From: Amycolatopsis mediterranei | Lineage (GTDB): Bacteria; Actinomycetota; Actinomycetes; Mycobacteriales; Pseudonocardiaceae | Length of the DNA stretch: 64,000 nt | Direction of reading: 5' to 3' | Assembly: GCF_026017845.1 (NCBI RefSeq) | Contig: NZ_CP100416.1 | Coordinates: 9,930,711 to 9,994,710, forward strand | In this document: positions 8,656 to 18,103 of the stretch, piece by piece | Numbering within the stretch: position 1 is the first letter of the stretch | Layout: every line of letters begins with the position of its first letter | Position numbers and translations under genes: made by a program | Notes under the pieces: model-generated | Database searches by the model: none | Told to the model about the DNA's origin: nothing | What the model saw: only the letters and a program-made list of their open reading frames with translations

Positions 8656-10071
8656 TCAGCGGTCTTCGTCGTCCTCGGACCACGCGCCGATGACCGGCGG
8701 CGGGGTCGCCTGGTTCGCGCCGAAGGCCTCGTCCGGGTCCGCCTCGATGAGGAAGGACGCGTGCGTGTGCTCCGCGTCCTGCTCGCCCTGGGCACCCTGC
8801 GGGGCCATGCCGCCCATGCCCGCCGGGTTCATCGGCGGTGGGGTCTGCCCGCCGATGGTGCCCGCGGACGAGACGACGCCCTGCTGCGGCGCCTGGGCCG
8901 ACGCGGCGCTCTGGCCCTGGCCCTGTGCCGACGCGAGGGTCGTTTCGTTCTCGGACTTCTTGGCGCCGGACTTGCTGCCCGCGCCCAGCGCCCGCGACGC
9001 CAGCGCGCCGAGGCCGCCGGCCGCCCCACCCAGGCCGAGTCCCATGCCGATCTTGCCGAGCGGGTTGCTGCCACCCGGCTGCCCGACGCCCGGGGCGACG
9101 TGGCCCGCGCCGGTGGTGGTGCCTGCTCCCGCCGCGACCGAGCCGCCGGCACCGTCGCTGCCCAGCGCGGCCGCGTCCTGGCCGAAGCCGGCTGCGGTTC
9201 CCGCTCCCGCAACGCCGCCGTGGCCGCCGTTCGGGCCGACGACCCCGGCGTGCTGCGCGCCGAACGCGCCGCCGTGGCCGCCGAAGCCCGCGGCGCCGGA
9301 GGCGAAGATCGCGTTGCCCGCGCCGGGCAGCGCGTCGACCGAGCCCGAGCTGCCGACGTTGTTCACCGCGTTGAACGACACGGAGTTGTGCGACGCCGTC
9401 GGCTTCATGTCGAGCGACTCCGGGCCGAAGCTCGGGGTCGAGTTGTCGACCTCGCTCATGGCCTGCGTGTAGGCGTTGAAGAACGCGACCTGCTGCGCCT
9501 TGACGTCGTTGGCCGCGTCGGACTGCGCCTTCTGGTCGGCGATCAGCGCCGCCGGACCGCCGGCCAGCGCGGCCGCCATGGCCTGATTGGGGTCGTAGTC
9601 CTTCGGAGCGGGCATCTTCTTGACCTCGGCGGCCGCCGCGGCCTGCCGGGCGAGCCGGTCGGACATCGTGTGCGCGGCGTCGGAGGCCTGCGAACCGGAG
9701 TTCGCGATGGCCACCAGCGCGCCCTGCGCACCCGCGGCGCCGCGGCCGACCCAGGCGTTGCCCAGCTCGGCGATCGCGTTGTACAGGTGGTCGGACGCCT
9801 GCTTCAGCTCGCTGCCGTGGTGCGCCCAGGCCTGCCCGGTCGCCTCCGCGGTGCCGGGGTCGTTGTTGTTGACCGCGCCGGCGTAGAGCTGCTGGCTTTC
9901 CTGCGCGTTCCAGTTCGGCGGGTTGGCGATCGCGCGGTCGCTGCCCATGTCGAAGCCGCCGGCACTGCCGCGGGCGTTCTCGACGATGTTCTGCGACGCC
10001 GAGTTGTCGCCGAGCGGGACGAGTGAGCCCGGGTCGGTCTTCGACGGCTGGTCGCTCTGGTTCGGAGCCAT
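8656..10071 (-). CDS. PPE-like ESX substrate protein
   Basis: A 471-residue protein with an all-helical N-terminal part of about 190 residues, including WAHHGSELKQASDHLYNAI and the NAWVGRGAAGAQGAL turn that resemble the helix-WxG-helix packing of PPE/WXG proteins. Residues from about 215 on are a Gly/Ala-rich linker, and the C-terminus ends with ADPDEAFGANQATPPPVIG, a tail I know from PPE-type proteins of related genera. It starts 23 bp after the PE-like gene, the classic PE-PPE pair arrangement, and is followed by an EspG gene. It is probably exported by an ESX system encoded elsewhere in the genome. Confidence 0.7.
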   Translation of the reverse strand: MAPNQSDQPSKTDPGSLVPLGDNSASQNIVENARGSAGGFDMGSDRAIANPPNWNAQESQQLYAGAVNNNDPGTAEATGQAWAHHGSELKQASDHLYNAIAELGNAWVGRGAAGAQGALVAIANSGSQASDAAHTMSDRLARQAAAAAEVKKMPAPKDYDPNQAMAAALAGGPAALIADQKAQSDAANDVKAQQVAFFNAYTQAMSEVDNSTPSFGPESLDMKPTASHNSVSFNAVNNVGSSGSVDALPGAGNAIFASGAAGFGGHGGAFGAQHAGVVGPNGGHGGVAGAGTAAGFGQDAAALGSDGAGGSVAAGAGTTTGAGHVAPGVGQPGGSNPLGKIGMGLGLGGAAGGLGALASRALGAGSKSGAKKSENETTLASAQGQGQSAASAQAPQQGVVSSAGTIGGQTPPPMNPAGMGGMAPQGAQGEQDAEHTHASFLIEADPDEAFGANQATPPPVIGAWSEDDEDR

Positions 10072-10094
10072 GACTTCGAAATCCCCCTCTGGAC

Positions 10095-10460
10095 TCAGGC
10101 GTTACGGAACGGGTCGGCCGCGGCCTGGTCGATCTCGTGGTACCTGGCCATCGCCGTGACGATGCCCTCTTCGGCGGCGGAGTACTGGTCGAGCAGGTTC
10201 TGCAGCGCGGCGGCGTAGGAGTCGCCCCCGCCGTCCGCGCGCTGCACGAACTTCGCGGCCATCGCGTTGCCGACCGGGTTGTCGCCGAGTTTCGGCGGCT
10301 GGGCGAGCGTGCCCGCGCCGGCGAGCAGGGCCTCGACCGCGTCCTTGCCCGTGCGGATCTTGTTCAGCACGGTCTGGGCGGCGTCGGGGTCGACCCCGAC
10401 TTGACCCGCCGCGGCCGCGGCCTTGAAGGCGTTCGCGTCGGCAGCGTTGCTGTTCCCCAT
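10095..10460 (-). CDS. PE/WXG100-like small ESX protein
   Basis: A 121-residue helical protein that pairs with the PPE-like protein encoded 23 bp downstream. Near the C-terminus it carries YSAAEE and YHEID, both fitting the type VII export signal Yxxx[D/E], located after a helix as expected for PE-type partners. ATG 10460 (MGNSN) is chosen because GGGAGAGAG lies just upstream; the longer reading frame upstream has no good start. The gene heads a PE-PPE-EspG operon inserted between hpt and ftsH. Confidence 0.7.
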   Translation of the reverse strand: MGNSNAADANAFKAAAAAGQVGVDPDAAQTVLNKIRTGKDAVEALLAGAGTLAQPPKLGDNPVGNAMAAKFVQRADGGGDSYAAALQNLLDQYSAAEEGIVTAMARYHEIDQAAADPFRNA

Positions 10461-10604
10461 CTGCACTCTCTCCCGTTCCCCCGACCCGGTCACCGCGGGC
10501 ACGATTGGTCTTCGCATAGGTTAACGCACGTGATCAGAGCCTATGACGCAAACAACGAGCCGGGGGTTCCGAAAATCCGGTGGTTGCGGTGAACGGTCGG
10601 TGAA

Positions 10605-11156
10605 CTACGCGCCGTAGACCTTCGGGTCCAGGGTGCCGATGTAGGGCAGGTCCCGGTAGCGCTCGGCGTAGTCGAGGCCGTAGCCGACGACGAACTCGTT
10701 GGGGATGTCGAAGCCGATGTACTTCACCGGCACGTCGACCTTGACCGCTTCCGGCTTGCGCAGCAGCGAAACGACCTCGAGCGACGCGGGGTTGCGGCTG
10801 GCGAGGTTCTTCAGCAGCCAGGACAGCGTCAGGCCGGAGTCGACGATGTCCTCGACGATCAGGACGTCCCGGCCCGCGATGTCGCGATCGAGGTCCTTGA
10901 GGATGCGCACGACACCGGACGACGAAGTCGCCGATCCGTACGAGGAGACGGCCATGAATTCCAGCTGCGTCGGCAGCGGCAGCGCGCGGGCGAAGTCGGT
11001 CATGAACATGACCGCGCCCTTCAGGACGCCCACCAGCAGGAGTTCTCCCTGCCCGTTGGCCGGATAGTCGGCGGCGATCTGCTCCGACAGCTCCGCGATC
11101 TTGTCCTTGATCTGCTGCTCGGTGACGAGCACGGAGGCGATTTCGCCCTCGTACAC
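10605..11156 (-). CDS. hpt: Hypoxanthine phosphoribosyltransferase
   Basis: Hpt salvages hypoxanthine and guanine using PRPP. The 183-residue protein has the PRPP-binding loop VEDIVDSGLTLSWLL and the purine-site segment GFDIPNEFVVGYGLDYAE. It starts at GTG 11156, 3 bp after the tilS stop, so the two are an operon. In many bacteria tilS-hpt-ftsH are contiguous; here four ESX-related genes separate hpt from ftsH. Confidence 0.95.
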   Translation of the reverse strand: MYEGEIASVLVTEQQIKDKIAELSEQIAADYPANGQGELLLVGVLKGAVMFMTDFARALPLPTQLEFMAVSSYGSATSSSGVVRILKDLDRDIAGRDVLIVEDIVDSGLTLSWLLKNLASRNPASLEVVSLLRKPEAVKVDVPVKYIGFDIPNEFVVGYGLDYAERYRDLPYIGTLDPKVYGA

Positions 11157-11159
11157 GGG

Positions 11160-12119
11160 TCATTCCCCTCGGGTGGTGGGTTGGGAGACGACGCAGAGCC
11201 TGCCATGCGCCCGGCGCGCTTCCAAGTTGCCCGGCAACCAGACGCCGCCCTGACCGCGCCACCGGGCGACGAGCGCGTCGACCGCGCGAAGGTGGGCGTC
11301 CGTGAGTTCGCGCACGTCCGATGCCAGCAGCCACCTGCGGAGAACCCGCCGCCGGACCGCCGACGGCTCGGGGGCGAGGGTGGCCACATCCAGCCCATCG
11401 GGGCCGCCCGCGCGGGTGAAGATCTCCTCCGCCAGTGTGTCCAACGCCTCGTTGTCGTCCCGCAGCTGCGCGGCCGTGCGGGCGAGTGCGGCGGCCACCC
11501 CGCCGTTGAGGACGTCTTCCAGGAGCGGCAGGACTTCGGTGCGCAGCCGGACGCGGGTGAAGCGCGGCTCGGCGTTGTGCGGGTCGTCCCACGGCTCGAC
11601 GCCGAGCTCGGCGCACGCGGCCCGGGTGGTGGCCCGGCCGACGGCGAGCAGCGGGCGCCCCCACGGCGGATCGTGCGGCCGCATCCCGGCGACGCTGCGT
11701 GGGCCAGAACCGCGGCCGAGCCCGAGCAGGACCGTTTCGGCCTGGTCGTCTAGGGTGTGGCCGAGCAGCACGAGGTCGTGCCCGGCGAGGACGCGGTAGC
11801 GGGCCTTGCGCGCGGCGGCTTCCGGGCCGCCCGCGCCGGTGACGTCGGCCCGGCGCACCTCGGCTTCGTCGACGCCGAGTGCCTTCGCCGCGGCGGCCGC
11901 GTCGGCCGCGATCTTCGCCGAGCCCTCCTGCAGGCCGTGGTCCACGACCAGCGCGCGGACGACGTGCCCGCGGTGGTGCCCCACGTACGCGGCCGCCTCG
12001 GCCAGCGCCAGGGAGTCGGCACCGCCGGAGACCGCGACGCACAGCTCCGGCGGCGCCTCGAGCGTCTCCAGGAAGGCGCGGACGGCCCGGCGAACGGCCG
12101 CGACCGCCGGCCCGGTCAT
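11160..12119 (-). CDS. tilS: tRNA(Ile)-lysidine synthase
   Basis: TilS attaches lysine to C34 of the CAU-anticodon tRNA-Ile so that it reads AUA. The 319-residue product has the N-type ATP pyrophosphatase loop SGGADS (about residues 31-36), the GHTLDDQAETVLLGLGRG motif and a C-terminal substrate-binding region. Its ATG overlaps the stop of the upstream metalloprotease (ATGA), and hpt follows 3 bp after its stop. Confidence 0.93.
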   Translation of the reverse strand: MTGPAVAAVRRAVRAFLETLEAPPELCVAVSGGADSLALAEAAAYVGHHRGHVVRALVVDHGLQEGSAKIAADAAAAAKALGVDEAEVRRADVTGAGGPEAAARKARYRVLAGHDLVLLGHTLDDQAETVLLGLGRGSGPRSVAGMRPHDPPWGRPLLAVGRATTRAACAELGVEPWDDPHNAEPRFTRVRLRTEVLPLLEDVLNGGVAAALARTAAQLRDDNEALDTLAEEIFTRAGGPDGLDVATLAPEPSAVRRRVLRRWLLASDVRELTDAHLRAVDALVARWRGQGGVWLPGNLEARRAHGRLCVVSQPTTRGE

Positions 12120-13153
12120 CCGTGCAGGCGCCGGACCCACGCCGCCGGGTCGGCGATCTCGGCGCGCGAGGGCAGGGTGTTCGGCGACCGCCAGACGGCG
12201 TTGAAGCCGTCCATGCCGACGGCGTCCACGACGTGCTTCGTGAACTTCGCGCCTTCTTCGTACTGACGGATCTTCGCGTCGACGCCGAGCAGCGCGCGCA
12301 GCAGCCGGTCGAAGACGCCGCCGCCCTTCCGCCGGGCGGTGAACCGCGCGCGGATCCGGTCGACGCTCGGCACGACCTGCGGCCCGACGGCGTCCATGAC
12401 GTAGTCGGCGTGCCCCTCCAGGAGCGTCGAAAGCGCCAGCAGCCGGTCGAACACCGCGCGTTCCTTCGGCGACTGCAGCAGCTCGGCCAGGTTCAGCTTC
12501 GGGCCCTGCTTGATCGCCTCCGGCAGCCGGCCGACCAGGTCGGCCAGGCTGTCGGTGCCGCCGCCCGCGAGGCCGGAGACGAGCCGCTCGACCTCGTCGG
12601 CGAAGTAGTCGCGCAGCCACTTGACCGCGGTGAACTGGAGCCGGTGGGTGCACTCGTGCAGGCAGACCCAGAGCCGGAAGTCGTGGCCGGGCACGTCCAT
12701 CGCCTGCTCGGCGGCGACGACGTTCGGCGCCACCAGCAGCAGCGAGCCGGCGCGCTCGGGGCCGCCGAAGGGGTCGTACTGGCCGAGGACCCGGCTGGCG
12801 AGGAAGGCGAGCACCAGTCCGGTCTGGACACCGGCACCGCCGGCCAGGATCGGCCCGAGCGGCCCGCCCTGCTGCGGCAGCGCCCGGCCGGTCAGCGCGT
12901 CCAGCCCGGCCGCGGCCGACCGGACCCAGCCCGGGCGGTCGACCACCTCACCGGGCAGCAGCGGCAGGTCGAGTCCCAGGTTCGTCAGCTGCCGCACGTG
13001 CCCCTCGGCCTCGACGGTCAGCTCGCGCAGGTCGGTGACGGCCTCGTCGGCCTGTTCCCGCGGCACCTGCGGGCCCCCGCGCACCAGCAACGCGCCGGTC
13101 TGCGCGGCGATCGCCCAGTCGACCATGGGCCGGGTCTGCGTTTCCTGACTCAC
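12116..13153 (-). CDS. Zinc-dependent metalloprotease (DUF2342 family)
   Basis: A 345-residue protein with a zinc-protease-like motif HECTH (HExxH; around residue 165), preceded by FRLWVCLHECTH and followed by a conserved Glu-rich stretch FADEVERLVSGL. Conserved position just upstream of tilS and this sequence type match the actinobacterial DUF2342 / zinc-dependent metalloprotease family, sometimes labelled as coenzyme F420 biosynthesis-associated. Its substrate is unknown. It starts at GTG 13153 and is translationally coupled to tilS. Confidence 0.85.
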   Translation of the reverse strand: MSQETQTRPMVDWAIAAQTGALLVRGGPQVPREQADEAVTDLRELTVEAEGHVRQLTNLGLDLPLLPGEVVDRPGWVRSAAAGLDALTGRALPQQGGPLGPILAGGAGVQTGLVLAFLASRVLGQYDPFGGPERAGSLLLVAPNVVAAEQAMDVPGHDFRLWVCLHECTHRLQFTAVKWLRDYFADEVERLVSGLAGGGTDSLADLVGRLPEAIKQGPKLNLAELLQSPKERAVFDRLLALSTLLEGHADYVMDAVGPQVVPSVDRIRARFTARRKGGGVFDRLLRALLGVDAKIRQYEEGAKFTKHVVDAVGMDGFNAVWRSPNTLPSRAEIADPAAWVRRLHG

Positions 13154-13217
13154 CCTTCCGACGCTACCTGCCCCGGTGCCGGTTTCCGGCCACGATCTTC
13201 GTACGGTTCGGCGTCCG

Positions 13218-15656
13218 CTAGGCGCAGCCGCACTTGCGCAGGCTCGTCGCGAGGGCGTCGAGGGCGGCCCGGCCGGAGTCGGTGTCGGAGCCGTTGGACA
13301 TGAACGCGAACACCAGCACCCGGCCGTCCTGGTCGAGGACCAGCCCGGCGAGGGTGTTGACCCCGGTGAGCGTGCCCGTCTTGGCCCGCACCCAGCCGCG
13401 GCCTGCCTGCGACGCCGGCGCGTCGAACCGCTTGTCGGCGAGGGTGCCCGAGCCGCCGGCGACCGGGAGGCCGGCCAGCACCGGACGCAGCTTCGCCGTG
13501 CCCGGGTTCTTGCCCTCCGGCGCCGCCGCGGCCGCCAGGAGCTGGGTCAGCAGCCGCGCCGGGATGCGGTTCTGCACCGAGATGCCGCTGCCGTCGGACA
13601 GCACGACACCCGAGACGTCGAAGCCGTGGTCCTTCAGGACCTTGATGGTCGCCTTGGCGCCGCCGGCGTAGCTGGCTTCTTCGCCGTTCGCGAGCGCGAT
13701 CTGCCGGGCGATCGCCTCGGCGAGGACGTCGTCGGAGAGCACCATCAGGTCGGACACCAGCTCGGTCAGCGGGGCCGACTTCACCTCGCCGACCACCTTC
13801 GCGTCCTTGGGCGCGGTCGCCTGACCCCCCGCCGAAGCACCCAGCTTCGAGGCGATCGTCGACGCGAGCGCGCTGCCCGCGTTCGCGATGCGCTGCGAGT
13901 TGTTGTCCTTGGCGTTGATGCGGCCGCCGTCGGCCATCACCGGGGACATCTGTGTCGCGTACGTCGACGGCGCGTCGCCCGCTTCCCAGCCCGGAGCGGT
14001 CGTCGCTCCCTTGAACAGCGTCAGGTCGACCTGCACCTTCTTGACGCCCGGCGCCGCCTTCTTGACCTGCGCGACGAGGTCGTCGACGTGCGCGCCCCCG
14101 GGGTAGAGCGGGGAGTCGGTGCCCAGCGGCAGGCTGGTGAGCGTCGTGTCGCCGCCGCCGACCAGGATCACCGTGCCCGGGTCCGCACCCTGCACGATCT
14201 TGGTCGACAGGCGCAGGTTCTGGTCCAGCGAGAGCAGCGCGGCCGCGGAGGTGAGCACCTTCGTCGTCGACGCGGGTGTCACCGGCGTCGACGAGCCGTG
14301 GTCCCACAGCACGGTCCCGGTCACCGGGTCGATCACGCTGCCGGTGAGCTGCCCGAGCGCGCTGTTGCCGGCCGCCGGGGCCACCGCGGACTTGACGCCG
14401 TTCGCGGTCGGGGCCGTCCCGGACGTCGCCGGCCCCTGCAGCTGACGCGTGGCCGCGGACGGCGACGGCGGGTCGCCCTTGGGCGCGTTCGGGGCCCACG
14501 GCAGGCCCAGCCGGTTGGCCACCTTCGGCGTCGCCGCGGCGACCCCGCCACCGGCGAGCACCAGGAGGACGACCACGACGAGCGCGATCAGCTTGCCCTT
14601 GCGTCGCTTCTTCTTCGGCGGCTCTTCGGCGGCCGGCGCTTCGGCCGCGGGCGGCGTCGGCGGCTCGGCGGGCGGCTCGGCCCGCTGCTCGGTGCGGGGC
14701 TGGTCGCCGCGCAGCTGCGGCTGCTGCTGGAAGACGCCGGGGAACTGGGTGGGCCGCTCGATCCCGACGGTCGCCTCGGCGTCGAACCGCTGCCCGTCGG
14801 GTTCGATCCGCTGCGGGCGGGCCAGCGAGCCGGCGGACGCCGAGGGCACCACCCCGCGCGGCGGCTCCGGCGGCAGCGCGGGACGGCGGTCGCCCGGTTC
14901 GGCCGGCCGGTCGCCGGCGCGATCCTCCCGCAGCTCGAGGCGCTGGCTCCAGGGCGCGGCGGGCTGCTGCTGGGCCTCCGGCTCTTCGCGGCGCTGCCCG
15001 GCCCCGCGGTTCAGCTGCTCTTCCCGGCGCTGCTGCTCCTCGCGCCAGTGCTGCAGCTCCTCACGCCACTGCTGCTGCGGTTCCTCCGGCTTCGGCTCCT
15101 CCCGGGGCGGGACGTGGCGCTCGATCGGCACCACCGGCACCGGCCCGGACGGCTTCACCTCGATGTACTGGGTGCTCTCCCCGGCCGGCGACGGCGCGGC
15201 GGCCTTCGGCTCGGGCGGCTCGACGTACTGGGTGCTCTCCCCGGCCGAGGCCGGCGCGGCGGGCTCGAGCTCGGACTGCTCGACCCGGATGTACTGGGTG
15301 CTCTGCTCGGCGGGCTCCGCCGACGGCGGCTGCTCCTCGGGCGTGGGCTGCTGGGCCGCGGGCTGCTGCTTCGGCTCACGGCTGCCGAGACGGTCGGCGA
15401 GGTCCTGCTTGGCCGGAGACGGCGGGGGCGGCGGCTCCTCGACCGGGGCGTTGAGACCGGGGACCGGCGCGGGCGGGACGTTCGGCGCGAACCACGATCC
15501 CTTCGGCGCCTGGCTGCCTGTGACCTTGGGCACGCCGGAGTCGCCCGGAGCGCTCTTCGGCGGGTCCGGCAGGGACATCGGAGTGGTCTCCCGCGCGCCG
15601 GACGACGAGCGGTCTTCGTCCGACGAAGGCCACATCGGCTGGTCGTTTTCCGGCAC
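13218..15656 (-). CDS. dacB: D-alanyl-D-alanine carboxypeptidase/endopeptidase (PBP4, S13 family)
   Basis: A peptidoglycan-trimming penicillin-binding protein of 812 residues. It has a very long Pro/Glu/Gln-rich cytosolic region (about 1-350), one membrane anchor (about 355-377), then the S13 catalytic domain with the STTK serine box (near 463), SGISVQN as the SxN box (near 690) and KTGTLTG (near 757). GTG 15656 is chosen because AGGAG lies 7 bp upstream. The cytosolic region holds three copies of STQY(I/V), at DNA positions near 15164, 15223 and 15290; these Thr residues could be Ser/Thr-kinase targets, which is only a guess. It is divergent from ppa. Confidence 0.9.
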   Translation of the reverse strand: MPENDQPMWPSSDEDRSSSGARETTPMSLPDPPKSAPGDSGVPKVTGSQAPKGSWFAPNVPPAPVPGLNAPVEEPPPPPSPAKQDLADRLGSREPKQQPAAQQPTPEEQPPSAEPAEQSTQYIRVEQSELEPAAPASAGESTQYVEPPEPKAAAPSPAGESTQYIEVKPSGPVPVVPIERHVPPREEPKPEEPQQQWREELQHWREEQQRREEQLNRGAGQRREEPEAQQQPAAPWSQRLELREDRAGDRPAEPGDRRPALPPEPPRGVVPSASAGSLARPQRIEPDGQRFDAEATVGIERPTQFPGVFQQQPQLRGDQPRTEQRAEPPAEPPTPPAAEAPAAEEPPKKKRRKGKLIALVVVVLLVLAGGGVAAATPKVANRLGLPWAPNAPKGDPPSPSAATRQLQGPATSGTAPTANGVKSAVAPAAGNSALGQLTGSVIDPVTGTVLWDHGSSTPVTPASTTKVLTSAAALLSLDQNLRLSTKIVQGADPGTVILVGGGDTTLTSLPLGTDSPLYPGGAHVDDLVAQVKKAAPGVKKVQVDLTLFKGATTAPGWEAGDAPSTYATQMSPVMADGGRINAKDNNSQRIANAGSALASTIASKLGASAGGQATAPKDAKVVGEVKSAPLTELVSDLMVLSDDVLAEAIARQIALANGEEASYAGGAKATIKVLKDHGFDVSGVVLSDGSGISVQNRIPARLLTQLLAAAAAPEGKNPGTAKLRPVLAGLPVAGGSGTLADKRFDAPASQAGRGWVRAKTGTLTGVNTLAGLVLDQDGRVLVFAFMSNGSDTDSGRAALDALATSLRKCGCA

Positions 15657-15832
15657 CCACCACTCCTTCTCACCTGCCCCGGGAGGGGCCAAGCTCACAT
15701 GCCGCGAGGCCGACATCGATGCGACCCCCGGGCAGGGCGTAGTCCACACTAGGAGACGTCAAGACAGTCATGAAGGTTGCCGCCTGCGACGCAGGGGATG
15801 CCCGGACCTATGAAGAAGCAGTGAGGACAGGC

Positions 15833-16351
15833 GTGGAGTTCGACGTCACGATCGAAATCCCCAAGGGGGAGCGCAACAAGTACGAGGTCGACCACAAGAC
15901 CGGCCGCATCAAGCTCGACCGGACCCTGTTCACGGCCACGCAGTACCCGGCCGACTACGGCTTCATCGACGACACCCTCGGCCAGGACGGCGACCCGCTG
16001 GACGTGATGGTGCTCGTCCAGGAGCCCACCTTCCCGGGCTGCCTGATCCGCTGCCGCGCGATCGGCATGTTCCGGATGACCGACGAGAAGGGCCCGGACG
16101 ACAAGGTCATCGCGGTCCCGTCGAACGACCCGCGCCTCGAGCACCTGCGCGACATCCACCACATGAACGAGTTCCACCGGCTGGAGATCCAGCACTTCTT
16201 CGAGGTCTACAAGGACCTCGAGCCCGGCAAGAGCGTCGAAGGCTCGAGCTGGGTCGGCCGCACCGAGGCCGAGGCCGAAATCGGCCGCTCGTACGAGCGC
16301 GAGACCGACCGCCTGGCCAAGGAAGCGGCCAACGGCGGCTCGGCCCACTAG
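15833..16351 (+). CDS. ppa: Inorganic pyrophosphatase (family I, cytosolic)
   Basis: Hydrolyses pyrophosphate to drive biosynthesis. The 172-residue protein shows the family start FDVTIEIPKGERNKYEVDH, the metal-site motif DGDPLDVMVL and the DDKVIAVP loop. GTG 15833 is chosen because GAGGA lies 5 bp upstream and it aligns with the family N-terminus; upstream in-frame codons do not resemble the family. A strong bidirectional terminator follows. A second, membrane pyrophosphatase (hppA) is encoded at the right end of this window. Confidence 0.95.
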   Translation: MEFDVTIEIPKGERNKYEVDHKTGRIKLDRTLFTATQYPADYGFIDDTLGQDGDPLDVMVLVQEPTFPGCLIRCRAIGMFRMTDEKGPDDKVIAVPSNDPRLEHLRDIHHMNEFHRLEIQHFFEVYKDLEPGKSVEGSSWVGRTEAEAEIGRSYERETDRLAKEAANGGSAH

Positions 16352-16380
16352 CCCGCACGGAAAAGACCCGCACGGAAAGA

Positions 16381-16410
16381 AGGCCCCCTCGGGATCTCCC
16401 GAGGGGGCCT
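16381..16410. terminator. Bidirectional intrinsic terminator
   Basis: A perfect 13-bp stem, AGGCCCCCTCGGG (16381-16393) with CCCGAGGGGGCCT (16398-16410), a 4-nt loop and T-runs on the + side. It sits between the convergent ppa and MFS genes and can serve both. Confidence 0.95.
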
Positions 16411-16421
16411 TTTTCACCCGG

Positions 16422-18077
16422 TCAGTGCGCCAGAGCGAGAGCCGGAGCGGCGTCCGCCTCGGCGTCCGCGCGCTGCTCCATGGCCGACTTGTCCGACAGC
16501 GGCTTCTCCTTGAGGAACCACACCAGCGCGAAGCCGACGGTCAGCACGATCCCGCCGACCAGGAACACCGTGCTCATCGACTCGGCGAAGCCCTGCAGGA
16601 TCGGCCGGGCCAGCGTCGGGTCGAGCGTCGAGAGGAACGACGTGTCGTTGACGTCGAGGCCGCTCTGCATCTGCTTCGCGAACTCCGGGTGCTGCGCCAG
16701 CGCCGCGGTGTAGGCCGGCGTGGTCATCGCCGAGCGGATGGCGTTCGCGATCCGGTCGCCGACCGTGCCGAACAGGATCGACAGGAACACCGCGGTGCCC
16801 GCCGTGCCGCCGATCTGCCGGAAGAAGGTCGCCGCCGAGGTGGCGACGCCGATGTCCTGCGGGCGGACGTCGTTGGTCGCGGCCAGCACCAGCGTCTGCA
16901 TCGAGGCGCCGAGGCCGAGGCCGATCACGAAGGCGATCACCATGACCAGGGCCAGCGAGGTGTCGACGGTGATCGTCGACAGCGCGAACAGCGCCGCCGC
17001 CATCAGGCCGATCCCGGCCACCGCGAACATCTTGTACCGGCCGGTGGCCGCGATCACCCGGCCGCTGGTCAGGCTGGCGACCATGATGCCCAGCGTCAGC
17101 GGGAGCATCTGCAGGCCGGCCTGGGTCGGCGTCGCGCCCTTGACGATCTGCAGGTACAGCGGCAGCGACATCATCGCGCCGAACATCCCGGCACCCTGCA
17201 CCACGGTGACGATCGTCGACATCCGGAACACCGACCGGTTGAACAGGCGCAACGGCAGCAGGGCGGCGTCGCCCATCCGGCGTTCGATCCAGACGAAGGC
17301 GGACACACCCAGCGCGCCGACGACGTACATCGCGATCGAAGCGGCGGAGCCCCAGCCCCACTCTCGGCCCTGCTCGGCGACGATCAGCAGCGGCACCAGG
17401 CCGGTGGCCAGCGCCACGGCACCCCAGTAGTCGACCTTCTGGTCCACGCGGGTGTGCGGGAGGTTCAGCACCTTGGTGACGACGACCAGCGCGGCGAGCG
17501 CGATCGGGACGTTGACCAGGAAGACCCAGCGCCAGCCGGTGATGCCGGCGAAGGTGTCGATGCCGGCGAAGAACCCGCCGACGACCGGGCCGGCGACGCT
17601 CGAGATGCCGAACACGGCCATGAAGTAGCCCTGGTACTTGCTCCGCTCACGCGGCGCGGTGATGTCGGTGATGATCGCCAGCGCCAGGGACATCAGGCCA
17701 CCGGCGCCCAGGCCCTGGAAGGCGCGGAACGCGGCGAGCTCGTACATCGACGTCGCCATGCCGCTGGCCAGCGAGCCGATCAGGAACAGCGAGATCGCCG
17801 TCAGGTACATGGGCTTGCGGCCGTAGAGGTCGGACAGCTTGCCGTACAGCGGCGTCGAGAGCGTGGCGGTGATCAGGTAGGCGGTGGTGGCCCATGCCTG
17901 CAGCGACAGGCCGTGGAGCTCGTCGGCGATGGTGCGCATCGAGCTCGACACGATGGTCTGGTCGAGTGCGGCCAGGAACATGCCGAGCATCAGCCCGGAC
18001 AGGACGGTGAGGATCTGGCGGTGAGTCAGTTTGCCGTTCGTAGCGGCTGCTCCTTCCGCCGTGGTGGTGTCGCTCAT
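16422..18077 (-). CDS. MFS drug-efflux transporter, DHA2 (14-TM) family
   Basis: A 551-residue polytopic membrane protein with about 14 hydrophobic segments. The motif LDQTIVSSSMRTIADEL at the first segment and GKLSDLYGRKP between segments 2 and 3 are signatures of the EmrB/QacA-type proton-driven multidrug exporters. The substrate cannot be told. ATG 18077 is chosen (GGGAGACC upstream); the reading frame is open further 5' but without a ribosome site. The upstream region has a dyad that could bind a regulator, but no regulator gene is adjacent. Confidence 0.88.
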   Translation of the reverse strand: MSDTTTAEGAAATNGKLTHRQILTVLSGLMLGMFLAALDQTIVSSSMRTIADELHGLSLQAWATTAYLITATLSTPLYGKLSDLYGRKPMYLTAISLFLIGSLASGMATSMYELAAFRAFQGLGAGGLMSLALAIITDITAPRERSKYQGYFMAVFGISSVAGPVVGGFFAGIDTFAGITGWRWVFLVNVPIALAALVVVTKVLNLPHTRVDQKVDYWGAVALATGLVPLLIVAEQGREWGWGSAASIAMYVVGALGVSAFVWIERRMGDAALLPLRLFNRSVFRMSTIVTVVQGAGMFGAMMSLPLYLQIVKGATPTQAGLQMLPLTLGIMVASLTSGRVIAATGRYKMFAVAGIGLMAAALFALSTITVDTSLALVMVIAFVIGLGLGASMQTLVLAATNDVRPQDIGVATSAATFFRQIGGTAGTAVFLSILFGTVGDRIANAIRSAMTTPAYTAALAQHPEFAKQMQSGLDVNDTSFLSTLDPTLARPILQGFAESMSTVFLVGGIVLTVGFALVWFLKEKPLSDKSAMEQRADAEADAAPALALAH

Positions 18078-18103
18078 GGTGGTCTCCCTCGGGAAGTCTC
18101 CGC

